Positions 1 to 6,992 are shown, numbered from the stretch's first letter. The stretch is DNA of 8,283 nucleotides from an uncultured Erysipelotrichaceae bacterium (GCA_902796525.1 CADBPB010000027.1:1-8283); one strand, 5' to 3'. Program-made: numbers and translations. Notes: generated from the sequence alone by a model not told the origin.

Positions 1-434
1 GATTCCCCATCTCCCGGACGTTCTTCCGCTCCGTCTTTGCCGTCGCGATAGAATCCTTCCATAACAAAATCGCCAGGTGAGAATGCCAGCGTCATCGTGA
101 TATCCGGATAATAAGACGCAGCGATAAGTGCCAGCATGCCCGTGGTGGAAGCACCGACGATACCGATCTTTCTGTTGCCTTTTTCTTTCAGAAAGGCGAT
201 CGCTTTTTCGAAACGTTCCAAAGGATAGTTGTGATGGCCGTAATCCGCTTTGGCCGGGGCCATGGTCAGACAGCTGCATCCTCTTGCCTGCAGCCATTTC
301 ACTCCTGTCTTCGCCAGCAGATCATCGATATCATCCCCCAGCATGGCGATAAATGCACGATCCGTCCCTTCTAGAGGATAATATGCGCCGTAAAATCCAT
401 CCGTATCAATTGAAAAATATCGTTCCGCCCTCAT
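1..434 (-). CDS. BAAT/acyl-CoA thioester hydrolase-like alpha/beta hydrolase (partial, 3' end outside window)
   Basis: The first 144 codons of a minus-strand gene that leaves the window at its left edge. The protein looks like the prokaryotic group annotated as acyl-CoA thioester hydrolase/BAAT C-terminal domain proteins, which have an alpha/beta-hydrolase fold and presumably cleave an ester or thioester in the cytoplasm; the substrate is unknown. Visible support is a nucleophile elbow GASTTG with the candidate catalytic serine at residue 96, preceded by a beta strand (KIGIVG) and followed by a helix rich in Ala/Leu and an AFSPGDFV segment typical of the family. The catalytic Asp and His would lie beyond the edge. 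No signal peptide is seen. I chose the ATG at 434 because AAAGGAAAG sits six bases upstream of it (core AGGA); an in-frame ATG at 455 has no ribosome site. It has its own promoter and a putative operator, so it appears independent of the operon to its right. Confidence 0.78.
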   Translation of the reverse strand, partial: MRAERYFSIDTDGFYGAYYPLEGTDRAFIAMLGDDIDDLLAKTGVKWLQARGCSCLTMAPAKADYGHHNYPLERFEKAIAFLKEKGNRKIGIVGASTTGMLALIAASYYPDITMTLAFSPGDFVMEGFYRDGKDGAEERPGDGE

Positions 435-437
435 CTT

Positions 438-446
438 CTTTCCTTT
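438..446 (-). promoter_or_regulatory. Ribosome binding site of the BAAT-like hydrolase
   Basis: On the minus strand this reads AAAGGAAAG, with the AGGA core six bases before the ATG at 434. It decides between that start and the in-frame ATG at 455, which lacks any purine-rich box. Confidence 0.6.
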
Positions 447-457
447 CTCATTCATCA

Positions 458-475
458 AGTTAGCGCTATCTAACT
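458..475. promoter_or_regulatory. 18-bp inverted repeat, putative repressor operator
   Basis: AGTTAG and CTAACT are perfect 6-bp inverted arms separated by CGCTAT. The site starts about seven bases downstream of a minus-strand extended -10 box (482-490), so it overlaps the expected transcription start of the BAAT-like hydrolase. That position is what one expects for a dimeric repressor; the arm sequence and size resemble MarR- or TetR-type operators, but no regulator gene lies in the window. The role is inferred from symmetry and position only. Confidence 0.5.
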
Positions 476-481
476 ATCACC

Positions 482-490
482 ATTGTAACA
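482..490 (-). promoter_or_regulatory. Extended -10 promoter element of the BAAT-like hydrolase
   Basis: The minus strand reads TGTTACAAT, an extended -10 (TG-N-TACAAT, five of six bases matching TATAAT). The -35 region 17 bases upstream (TTTCTA) is poor, which is common for extended -10 promoters. Transcription would start near 475, about 40 bases ahead of the ATG at 434. Confidence 0.5.
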
Positions 491-512
491 CTTGCCTATT
501 ATCATAGAAATA

Positions 513-535
513 AAAGATGACTCTCGGTCATCTTT
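513..535 (-). terminator. Hairpin terminator of the ABC/permease operon
   Basis: Perfect 9-bp arms AAAGATGAC and GTCATCTTT enclose a 5-base loop. On the minus strand the stem is followed by TATTT, giving a moderately T-rich tail. It begins 45 bases after the stop codon of the permease (581), where an operon terminator is expected. The stem is A/T-rich at its base and the tail is short, so termination may be incomplete. Confidence 0.6.
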
Positions 536-580
536 ATCATTTCATGTTCTAGCGAGTTCTTCTTGATCAGACTCGTTTTT

Positions 581-3500
581 TTAGGAAGCCGTGATCTCGC
601 GCATGTTGAAGGTCCTGATCTTGCGGTAAGCGATCAGATTGACGATGAATGCGAACAGGATCTCGATTGCCGAAGCGATCGCCCAGGCTTTCAGGTTGAA
701 ATCCGTGATGAACTGATTGTCTGCCGACTGACAGAAAGAGATCAGCAACGGTGCCAGGAAGTAACCCAGGACGATGCCAAGCAGGATGCCCAGGATCGTC
801 GTCAGGATGGTTTCTTTGATCAGATAGACGATCGTATCTCTGTAGCTGAAACCGTTGATGCGCATGATGATGACTTCCTTGCGCTTCTTGCTGATATAGA
901 TATTCGTCATATTCATCAGGATCATAAATGAAAGTATGACAGCGATGACGATCATGATCAGGATGATGATGCTGTACATCTGCGAGATCGAAGAAGTACG
1001 CAGGACGAAAGAATCCGGCGTATCGTAACCGAGATCGCTGTTGATCTTCGAAAGTTCCTCTTCGAAACGGGAAACACTCTTTCCGTTCAGGTTCACATAA
1101 TAGGCATTGATCTTCGCTTCTGTATCAAAGATCTTCTGGTATGCTTCGAACGAACTGATGAAATAACGTCCGTAATAGTTTTTGAAAGCGCCGGAAATCG
1201 GTACATCCGTCAGATGCAGACCGTCATCATACATCTTCAAAGCATCTCCCTTTTCATAATCGAATGCTTCCAGGAAACGATGCTGGGCCAGTACTCCGTC
1301 TTTAGGCAGAACGATTTCTTTTCCGGTTTTCGGATCGCGAATACCGATGAACCGCTTGAGATCGCTGTCGCCCGTAATCATCGTTAAAGCCGTGATCGAA
1401 CCGTCATCGTTATAAAGACGCGATTCATAACGTGCTCCGGTATAGTCGATACCGTTATCAGAGAAATAGTTTCTGATCGTCTCGGCATCTTCTTCCGAAA
1501 GCGATTCCGGAAGATCGACCCGGATATCATAGGTATAGATGTCGCTGACCTGGTGGGAAACCATGCCATCGAAAGCATCTTTCATCGTGAAACCCAAGCC
1601 GACGATCAGACAGCTTCCGGCAATGATGGCGATCGTTACCAGAACACGGGCTTTATCGTTGACCATATTGCGCAAGATCAGGCGCGAATACAACGAATTC
1701 TGCGACTGTTTCCTTGCGCTGTTTTTCTTTTTACGCAGCTTCTTAAGGATCTCTCCTTTCATCAGCATGGCCGCCGGCGTACGGATCAGGCCGCTGCAGG
1801 CAGCGATCGTCACGAGCGTACACATGGCTACTGCGACCAGCATAACGATCAGGATATAAGCAGGAGAAATCGTCGGTTCTCCCATCCGGAACGCATACAT
1901 GTTGGAACGGTCCATGATCGATAGGACATTTTTCGCCAGGAATTTCGCCAGAACGACACCCGACAAAGACCCGATGACTGCGGCAGAAATGCCGAAAACC
2001 AGATATTTCCCCAGGATTTCCCTGTTATAGAAACCGAACGCCTTGGTCGTACCGACCTGCTTCCGCTGGTCGTCGATGATGATGATGAGCGTCGAAGCCG
2101 TGACCATGGCTCCAACGATCAGGAACAGGACGCCAAGACCCATGCCCGTCTTGCTGACGGAATCAAAATTGGATTTCAGGTCGAAATATCCCATGTTCGC
2201 ATCGAGATCTTCGACCAGCCAGACGGAATCGACTTTATCGATTTCCTTCTCGGCATCCTTGACTTGCGTTTCATACTCATCAAGCTTCTCTGCATACTCC
2301 TGTTTATAATCGGAAAGCTTTTTGTCTCCTGAAATCAGTTTCTCTCTGGCATCATCGATCTCTTTTTGCGCATCGGTGAATTGCTGTGCCAGGTTGATCT
2401 CGTTCCATTCCAGTTCCCACTTGGCATCCGCAAGCTTCTGTTTGCCCTCTTCATATTCTTTCCAGCCATCGTCAAGACGCTTGCGCGCATCAGCGAAATC
2501 CGCTTTTAAATCTGCAAGCATTTCTTCGGCTGTATCGATGCAGTCATAGACTGCGCACATTTTACCGAATTTTTCGATACGGTCCGCCAGTATCTCGTTC
2601 GGAAGATCGTGATACTCATGCAACAGTTCGCGGATCCTCTCCAGCCGTTCCGGAGTCAGATGATCGCCATAGCCGATTTCTTCGATCATTCTTTCAAACT
2701 GATCCATGATCGTATCGATTTCCAGATTGCTTAGGACCAAGCCATCCACGCTGTTCATGAAAATGGCCCTCTCAATCGCGATTTCCTGGTCAGCTTCTTC
2801 CTCGTATTCGGTCGTATCCGCCATAGCCAGATCAGCAAGTGCCACGTTGAAATACGCGGCACGAACCGCTTCTCTGAACATATCGGAAGCTTCGATATAT
2901 TTACGCAGCAGTTCGATCATGCTTCTCGTTGATTCGTTCAGATCATCCTGTTCATCTGCCCATTCAATCAGCTGCCTGAATGCTTTTATGATCCTGCTTC
3001 CTTCCTCCGACGGCTTTACCGCCGTTTCACGATATTCTTCCAGACGATTCTGCGCCATCTCATAATAGCCCAGTTTCTCAGCGTATTCGGCTTCGCCCTG
3101 ATCCAGTTCGCTCTTGGCGCCTTTCAGCTGGCTCTCGCCGGAAGCGATCCTGGCACGTGCCGCATTCAGCGCTTCTTCCGCTTCCTGACGTTTCCGGCTC
3201 AGTTCATCGATCCCGTTCTGCAGCTGCTTATTGCCCGACAGGATCTCATCTTCCGCGCTTGTGATTTTATTTTTGGCATCCTGCAGCTGTTTTTCTGCAT
3301 CTGTTTTCTTTTCTTCGAATTCATCGGTGAGTTCTTTTTTGATGCTGTCTGCCTGCTCCTTGGATAGAAGTTCAGAAAGACTGTACAGTTTCTTGTAGAT
3401 TTCTGCCGCCTTCGCTATATACTCGTTCGAAAAAACATCTTTCTCATCGCCCATCGCAGCTTTCACATATGCCCTGCTGTAACGGTCGCCGGTCTGCGAT

Positions 3501-4084
3501 TTGTCAAAGGCGTTCTCATTCAGGAAAACGACATACTTCGAGTCCTGGCGCAGATAGTCCGGATGGGTAACCGTCCCTACGATCCTGAAAGAACTGTGAT
3601 ACAAGGCATCTTCGTCAAAAACGCTCGTGATCCGTACAGTGACCGTATCGCCAACGGAAAGATCCAGCTTCCTGGCCAGATCGATGCTGACGGCGCATTC
3701 ATCCGAAGAAGACGGCTTCTTTCCTTCGAAAAGATAAGGCTTAGAGATCCTTTCGGTCATGGAGTCGATCTCGACCCTGATCTGTTTGTCGCCGTCGATC
3801 AGCTGACCGGAAACGACGATCGTGCCTTCGACGTCTTCCACATATTCCTGTTTCTTTATGTTGTCCAGATCTTCTGCGGTAAAACCCAGGGAAGATACCA
3901 GTTCATAATCTTTGAAATTGACTTTGTCATAATATGCCAGCGCACCGTTACGGATACCGTTGTTCTCTAAAAGAGCAGTAGAAAAGCCTCCTATTCCCAG
4001 CATGACGATGATGCATACCGACAGATAGGATATGATCTTCTTCTGAATGTTACGTAATGAATCGATACGCTGTGTTTTTTTCAT
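581..4084 (-). CDS. FtsX/MacB-family ABC transporter permease with long extracytoplasmic coiled-coil insertion
   Basis: A 1167-residue membrane protein, the permease partner of the ATPase encoded just upstream. Order: TM1 (about 17-40); a MacB-core-like extracytoplasmic region (about 41-235, with the pattern ARKLDLSVGDTV); a helical coiled-coil insertion (about 240-625); three TM helices (about 645-670, 690-718, 740-768) with the FtsX signature TTKAFGF; a basic cytoplasmic loop (780-800); TM5 (about 812-832); a second extracytoplasmic domain (about 840-1030); and three last TM helices (about 1035-1060, 1088-1115, 1132-1152) with a second signature IMRINGF. The two FtsX modules and eight TM helices fit large Gram-positive FtsX-like permeases. 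The insertion consists of two Glu/Lys/Ala-rich helices (about 240-350 and 520-625) flanking a non-repetitive helical cap with C510 and C515, suggesting an antiparallel stalk. The start follows the ATPase stop by 4 nt; the nearest GGAGG (4103-4107) is 18 nt upstream, so translation is probably coupled. Substrate unknown. Confidence 0.88.
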   Translation of the reverse strand: MKKTQRIDSLRNIQKKIISYLSVCIIVMLGIGGFSTALLENNGIRNGALAYYDKVNFKDYELVSSLGFTAEDLDNIKKQEYVEDVEGTIVVSGQLIDGDKQIRVEIDSMTERISKPYLFEGKKPSSSDECAVSIDLARKLDLSVGDTVTVRITSVFDEDALYHSSFRIVGTVTHPDYLRQDSKYVVFLNENAFDKSQTGDRYSRAYVKAAMGDEKDVFSNEYIAKAAEIYKKLYSLSELLSKEQADSIKKELTDEFEEKKTDAEKQLQDAKNKITSAEDEILSGNKQLQNGIDELSRKRQEAEEALNAARARIASGESQLKGAKSELDQGEAEYAEKLGYYEMAQNRLEEYRETAVKPSEEGSRIIKAFRQLIEWADEQDDLNESTRSMIELLRKYIEASDMFREAVRAAYFNVALADLAMADTTEYEEEADQEIAIERAIFMNSVDGLVLSNLEIDTIMDQFERMIEEIGYGDHLTPERLERIRELLHEYHDLPNEILADRIEKFGKMCAVYDCIDTAEEMLADLKADFADARKRLDDGWKEYEEGKQKLADAKWELEWNEINLAQQFTDAQKEIDDAREKLISGDKKLSDYKQEYAEKLDEYETQVKDAEKEIDKVDSVWLVEDLDANMGYFDLKSNFDSVSKTGMGLGVLFLIVGAMVTASTLIIIIDDQRKQVGTTKAFGFYNREILGKYLVFGISAAVIGSLSGVVLAKFLAKNVLSIMDRSNMYAFRMGEPTISPAYILIVMLVAVAMCTLVTIAACSGLIRTPAAMLMKGEILKKLRKKKNSARKQSQNSLYSRLILRNMVNDKARVLVTIAIIAGSCLIVGLGFTMKDAFDGMVSHQVSDIYTYDIRVDLPESLSEEDAETIRNYFSDNGIDYTGARYESRLYNDDGSITALTMITGDSDLKRFIGIRDPKTGKEIVLPKDGVLAQHRFLEAFDYEKGDALKMYDDGLHLTDVPISGAFKNYYGRYFISSFEAYQKIFDTEAKINAYYVNLNGKSVSRFEEELSKINSDLGYDTPDSFVLRTSSISQMYSIIILIMIVIAVILSFMILMNMTNIYISKKRKEVIIMRINGFSYRDTIVYLIKETILTTILGILLGIVLGYFLAPLLISFCQSADNQFITDFNLKAWAIASAIEILFAFIVNLIAYRKIRTFNMREITAS

Positions 4085-4088
4085 AGAA

Positions 4089-5273
4089 CTACCAGGACAG
4101 ATCCTCCGCGTGCAACGGATGATGGTTGATCCTTACGCTTGCGATCTTGCCGTTCTTCAGTTTGATGACGCGATCCGCCATCTTGGCGATCTCCACATTA
4201 TGTGTGACCATGATGACGGTCTTGCCACGTTCCCGGACGATCTTTTCAATGACTTTCAGGACGCCCTGACCCGTCACGAAATCCAGAGCGGCCGTCGGTT
4301 CGTCCGCCAGAATGATCATCGGATCTTTTACGATGGCCCGGGCGATGCAGACACGCTGCTGCTGGCCTCCCGACATCGAAGAAGGATAGCGGTTCCAGCG
4401 GTCGGCGAGTCCGACCTGTTCCAGACATTCTTCGGCATCCAGCGAATCCTTTGCGATCTCGGCGATGAATTCGATGTTTTCCAAAGCGTTCAGATTCGGC
4501 ATCAGATTGTAGGACTGGAAGATATAGCCGATATAGTCGCGACGGTAATCCGTCAGTTCTTTTTCACTCGGATGGGAGAAGTCTTTTCCTTCCACCAGCA
4601 TCTGTCCCTGCGTCAGTTCGTCCATGCCGCCGATGATATTCAGCATCGTCGACTTGCCACATCCCGATTCGCCCAACACAACCAGGAGTTCCTTTTCATA
4701 GATATCGAGATCGATCCCCTTCAGGATCCTTCTGATCTCTTCTCCGGACATGAATTCTTTGATGACCCCGCGCAAGGAAAGAATGACTTTTCTGCTGTCA
4801 TCGAATGAGAATGTATCTTTTTCTTCAAGATCCAGCGCAATCAAAGATGCGATATTTTCGCAGATCTTGATTTCTTCGGAAGTGAATCGGGTCGAACGGT
4901 CGCTCAAAAGGATCGCGCCGTAATTCCCGTAAGGCGAATGCAACGGAATGGCAAGGCAGGAGCCTGTAATGAAACGTTTCTCTTCATCGCCGATCGTGAC
5001 ATCGGGATCATCATTGGACAGAGTACGGCCTAAAGCGGTCGATTTTCCGACGATGCCTTCGCCATAAGCGACGCTGTAACCTGTCAGGTCCGATTCTCCT
5101 GTATTGGCGATCACATAGATGCGCCGGCTCTTGTCATCCTTGATCCAGCACGATGCGCTTTTTACTTTAAAAGCATCTTCAAAAACGCTAAGCGTATTGC
5201 TCAGGACTTCTTCAAGCTGATTGTTGGAATGCAGGTCTTCAACGACGCGCCATAAGATTTCCGCAAAAGTCAT
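4089..5273 (-). CDS. GAF domain-ABC transporter ATP-binding fusion protein (MacB/LolD-type)
   Basis: A 394-residue cytoplasmic ATPase that should power the FtsX-type permease encoded 4 nt downstream. Residues about 1-155 form a GAF-like sensory domain: an amphipathic start (LEEVLSNTL), the loop GEGIVGKS (71-78), the strand LAIPL (107-111), then GAILLSDRSTRFT and a closing helix ENIASLIALDLEE. A linker leads to a complete ABC domain (about 165-380): Walker A GESGCGKST (201-209), Q-loop Q253, signature MSGGQ (300-304), Walker B IILADE with D324 and E325, and the switch His358 in MVTHN. All ATP-binding and hydrolysis residues are present. ABC subunits of this type are normally about 220-250 residues, so the extra 155 residues are a real added domain. 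The GAF domain lacks an NKxxFDE motif, so cyclic-nucleotide binding is not indicated; its ligand is unknown. Start: ATG 5 nt after the YwaF stop, with AGAAGG 17 nt upstream, implying translational coupling. Confidence 0.9.
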   Translation of the reverse strand: MTFAEILWRVVEDLHSNNQLEEVLSNTLSVFEDAFKVKSASCWIKDDKSRRIYVIANTGESDLTGYSVAYGEGIVGKSTALGRTLSNDDPDVTIGDEEKRFITGSCLAIPLHSPYGNYGAILLSDRSTRFTSEEIKICENIASLIALDLEEKDTFSFDDSRKVILSLRGVIKEFMSGEEIRRILKGIDLDIYEKELLVVLGESGCGKSTMLNIIGGMDELTQGQMLVEGKDFSHPSEKELTDYRRDYIGYIFQSYNLMPNLNALENIEFIAEIAKDSLDAEECLEQVGLADRWNRYPSSMSGGQQQRVCIARAIVKDPMIILADEPTAALDFVTGQGVLKVIEKIVRERGKTVIMVTHNVEIAKMADRVIKLKNGKIASVRINHHPLHAEDLSW

Positions 5274-5278
5274 AAGAG

Positions 5279-6016
5279 TTAAGCTGTTTTCCTTCTAAAA
5301 AACCAGGGCAGATACATGAGGAACAGAACGATCAGAACCAGAACGATCAGACCCGCCAGATAGAACTTGCCGAAGATGTTGCTTATCAGGATCAAGGCAG
5401 GATTATTGTTGTGGCCTCTCAGGAATAAGAAATTCGTATCGACCAGGCTGTTGATCACGAAAGCCACGCCTGCGGCACAGGCCAGAAAAGCCAGAACCTT
5501 GAGTATATTCTTCGGATTCGGACGATAGCCCTCGCATAAGATCAGCCAGGGGTACAGGATCAGCAGCACATGCATCAGTGCCGAATGGATATGCATGAAA
5601 TTAAACAGTGGCAGACAGATCCAGTTCGGCGACAGAAGTGCAACCAGACCGGCAGGAATGCAGATGGAGTACAATACTTCCTTTGCCGTTTCTGTCGGAT
5701 GAAGCGTATGCCACAGACATACGAAAATATTGATGGAACACAGATGGAACGGCAGAAGCTGCCATTCGAACTGATGGGTCAGGATCGTCATGACATACTT
5801 GGCGATCTCATCGATCAGCATGAGCCAGGTCAGGATGACATAGACCTTGTGCCGTTTTTCCTGACTCATCTTCGGGAAAAAGATCTTTCCCAGAACGCAA
5901 GACAGAACAAGAAGGATCAGCCAGAAAAAGTAAGTCGGGCCGAACATCTTGAAGGCATGATAGCCGCTGCCTTTGATTTCACGCATCGTCGTGGGTGTGT
6001 ACCAGAATTCATCCAT
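5279..6016 (-). CDS. YwaF/TIGR02206-type integral membrane protein of unknown function
   Basis: A 245-residue polytopic membrane protein with six or seven hydrophobic helices (about 27-46, 57-78, 90-104, 114-130, 140-160, 170-192, 212-237). The pattern matches the YwaF/TIGR02206 family: LPFHLCSI (88-95) in the third helix, LLSP (127-130), HIHSALMH (142-149), and a loop reading INSLVDTNFLFLRG (188-201), like the family's conserved N...tNY.fL segment. The conserved membrane-embedded His residues suggest a catalytic or ligand role, but no biochemical function is established to my knowledge. The start is supported by AGAGGT (6024-6029) seven bases upstream. It lies 43 nt after the CPBP protease and 5 nt before the GAF-ABC gene, so it is very probably co-transcribed with the transporter. 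A weak TAGAAT box (6037-6042) in the 43-nt gap could add an internal promoter. Confidence 0.82.
   Translation of the reverse strand: MDEFWYTPTTMREIKGSGYHAFKMFGPTYFFWLILLVLSCVLGKIFFPKMSQEKRHKVYVILTWLMLIDEIAKYVMTILTHQFEWQLLPFHLCSINIFVCLWHTLHPTETAKEVLYSICIPAGLVALLSPNWICLPLFNFMHIHSALMHVLLILYPWLILCEGYRPNPKNILKVLAFLACAAGVAFVINSLVDTNFLFLRGHNNNPALILISNIFGKFYLAGLIVLVLIVLFLMYLPWFFRRKTA
5324..5353 (-). repeat. Two-copy 15-bp tandem repeat in the last YwaF helix
   Basis: Two adjacent 15-bp units (5324-5338 and 5339-5353) match at 14 of 15 bases. On the coding strand they give a repeated five-residue hydrophobic unit, LIVL-V-LIVL, in the last transmembrane helix. The frame is kept. It looks like a slippage duplication tolerated because any hydrophobic run suits the helix. 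Confidence 0.75.
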
Positions 6017-6023
6017 GCTTGTT

Positions 6024-6029
6024 ACCTCT
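6024..6029 (-). promoter_or_regulatory. Ribosome binding site of the YwaF-like gene
   Basis: The minus strand reads AGAGGT, seven bases before the ATG at 6016. This is the only well-placed ribosome site in the four-gene operon. Confidence 0.6.
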
Positions 6030-6059
6030 GATATTTATTCTATCGTAAAAATATGCTTT

Positions 6060-6980
6060 TTATAAGTATATATTGAATACCGTCTGCAGTACCATCAGCA
6101 TCAGACTGAGTATGACCATGAAACAGCTGAAAAACAACAGATAAATATTGCTGGCGGAATTCAGCTTCTGGACATAGACCCGTTCGTAACGTCCGGAAAT
6201 ATACAGATAGATACTGATGATGAAGACGCCGGCCAGACCGTATGCCATATATCCGGCGATCGCCGAAGGCATGACGCATAAGGAATAGATCAGTGCATTG
6301 AACAGAATGTGGATAATGATGGTCGGACCGATGCTCCGGTAGCGCAATGCCGTTTTGCCCAGCAGCACGCCCATGCAGAATGCCGGCAGAAACTCCGAGA
6401 AATGCACATGGGCGAAGGCGAACACCACCGCGCTGGCATAGAGACCGAAATTCTTTCCATATCTTCCCAGGACACTCAGAAGCACGCCTCTGAACGCGTA
6501 TTCCTCGATCATCGGCGTGACGATCACCAGCATGAATACATACAGAAAATCATTCAGATAACCGGAATCATAGCTTAAGCCGATGCCGCTGATCAGTTTT
6601 CCTTCCAACCCGAAATGCGCAAACAGGATATTCGATACATATGTCGATACGATGCATATCGTAAAAAAGACGATCGTCTGCACAAAGAGATTGATGAATG
6701 TCGCTTTGATCTTCGTATTGATTACTCGCAGCGGGATCTTGAAAAACTGGCGCATCAGCCAGAAAGGGATCAGCGTGCCGAACAAAAGAACGATGAAATA
6801 GATCCCGAAATACAAAAAAGTATCCTTCAGGATATCTGAATCCATAGAGACCAGATAATAATGCAAGACAGAAGGAATGACCAGCACGAACAAGGTATAT
6901 ACCGTCAGCAAAGTACCGACGATATTGAAATGTTTTACCGCCGTCTTGCGGCTGATCCTTTTGCCTGTAACGTTGCTCAT
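6060..6980 (-). CDS. CPBP family intramembrane glutamic endopeptidase (CAAX/Abi-type protease)
   Basis: A 306-residue membrane protein with about eight hydrophobic segments and all three CPBP family motifs: EExxxR (E159, E160, R164 in IEEYAFR), FxxxH (F187, H191 in FAFAH) and HxxxN (H224, N228 in HILFN). The motifs lie in three consecutive helices, as required for the active site of Rce1-like glutamic endopeptidases, so the enzyme should be active within the membrane. In bacteria such proteins take part in bacteriocin maturation or self-immunity, protein secretion and membrane-protein cleavage; the substrate here is unknown. It is the first gene of the minus-strand operon leading into the YwaF and GAF-ABC/permease genes. 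No ribosome site precedes the ATG at 6980, while a perfect TATAAT lies six bases upstream, so the message may be leaderless. An SD-less read-in from further upstream is the alternative. The long N-terminal membrane part (20-150) is less conserved. Confidence 0.9.
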   Translation of the reverse strand: MSNVTGKRISRKTAVKHFNIVGTLLTVYTLFVLVIPSVLHYYLVSMDSDILKDTFLYFGIYFIVLLFGTLIPFWLMRQFFKIPLRVINTKIKATFINLFVQTIVFFTICIVSTYVSNILFAHFGLEGKLISGIGLSYDSGYLNDFLYVFMLVIVTPMIEEYAFRGVLLSVLGRYGKNFGLYASAVVFAFAHVHFSEFLPAFCMGVLLGKTALRYRSIGPTIIIHILFNALIYSLCVMPSAIAGYMAYGLAGVFIISIYLYISGRYERVYVQKLNSASNIYLLFFSCFMVILSLMLMVLQTVFNIYL

Positions 6981-6986
6981 ATGAAA

Positions 6987-6992
6987 ATTATA
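6987..6992 (-). promoter_or_regulatory. -10 box of the CPBP/YwaF/ABC operon
   Basis: The minus strand reads TATAAT, a consensus -10 inside an A/T-rich stretch. The -35 candidate 17 bases upstream (TTTCTA) is poor. Start of transcription about seven bases downstream would fall on or next to the ATG at 6980, leaving little or no leader. The surrounding stretch is nearly palindromic around TTATATAA, so part of the match may be chance. Confidence 0.45.

Noticed and set aside
128..352. Plus-strand 74-codon open frame opposite the BAAT-like hydrolase
   Set aside because: Antisense to the GASTTG-containing frame, with no ribosome site and a Cys/Ser/Arg-rich product unlike a real protein.
552..582. 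Hairpin with a T-run on the plus strand just past the permease stop codon
   Set aside because: Only a 5-6 bp stem with a 13-base loop, and no plus-strand gene ends here; the 9-bp hairpin at 513-535 is the better operon terminator.
563..931. Plus-strand open frame opposite the 3' end of the permease gene
   Set aside because: It lies wholly antisense to a well-supported FtsX module, has no ribosome site, and its Asp/Gln/Arg-rich product has no recognisable fold; a shadow of the real gene.
4047..4808. 253-codon plus-strand open frame opposite the GAF-ABC gene
   Set aside because: Long, but antisense to the conserved ABC motifs; its composition (His/Asp/Phe/Arg-rich) is typical of reverse-frame reading of codons such as ATC, GAT and GAA.
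6043..6062. A/T-rich inverted repeat between the CPBP and YwaF genes as a possible terminator
   Set aside because: The AAAAA...TTTTT symmetry has no G/C-rich stem, so it would not terminate; the genes are treated as co-transcribed.
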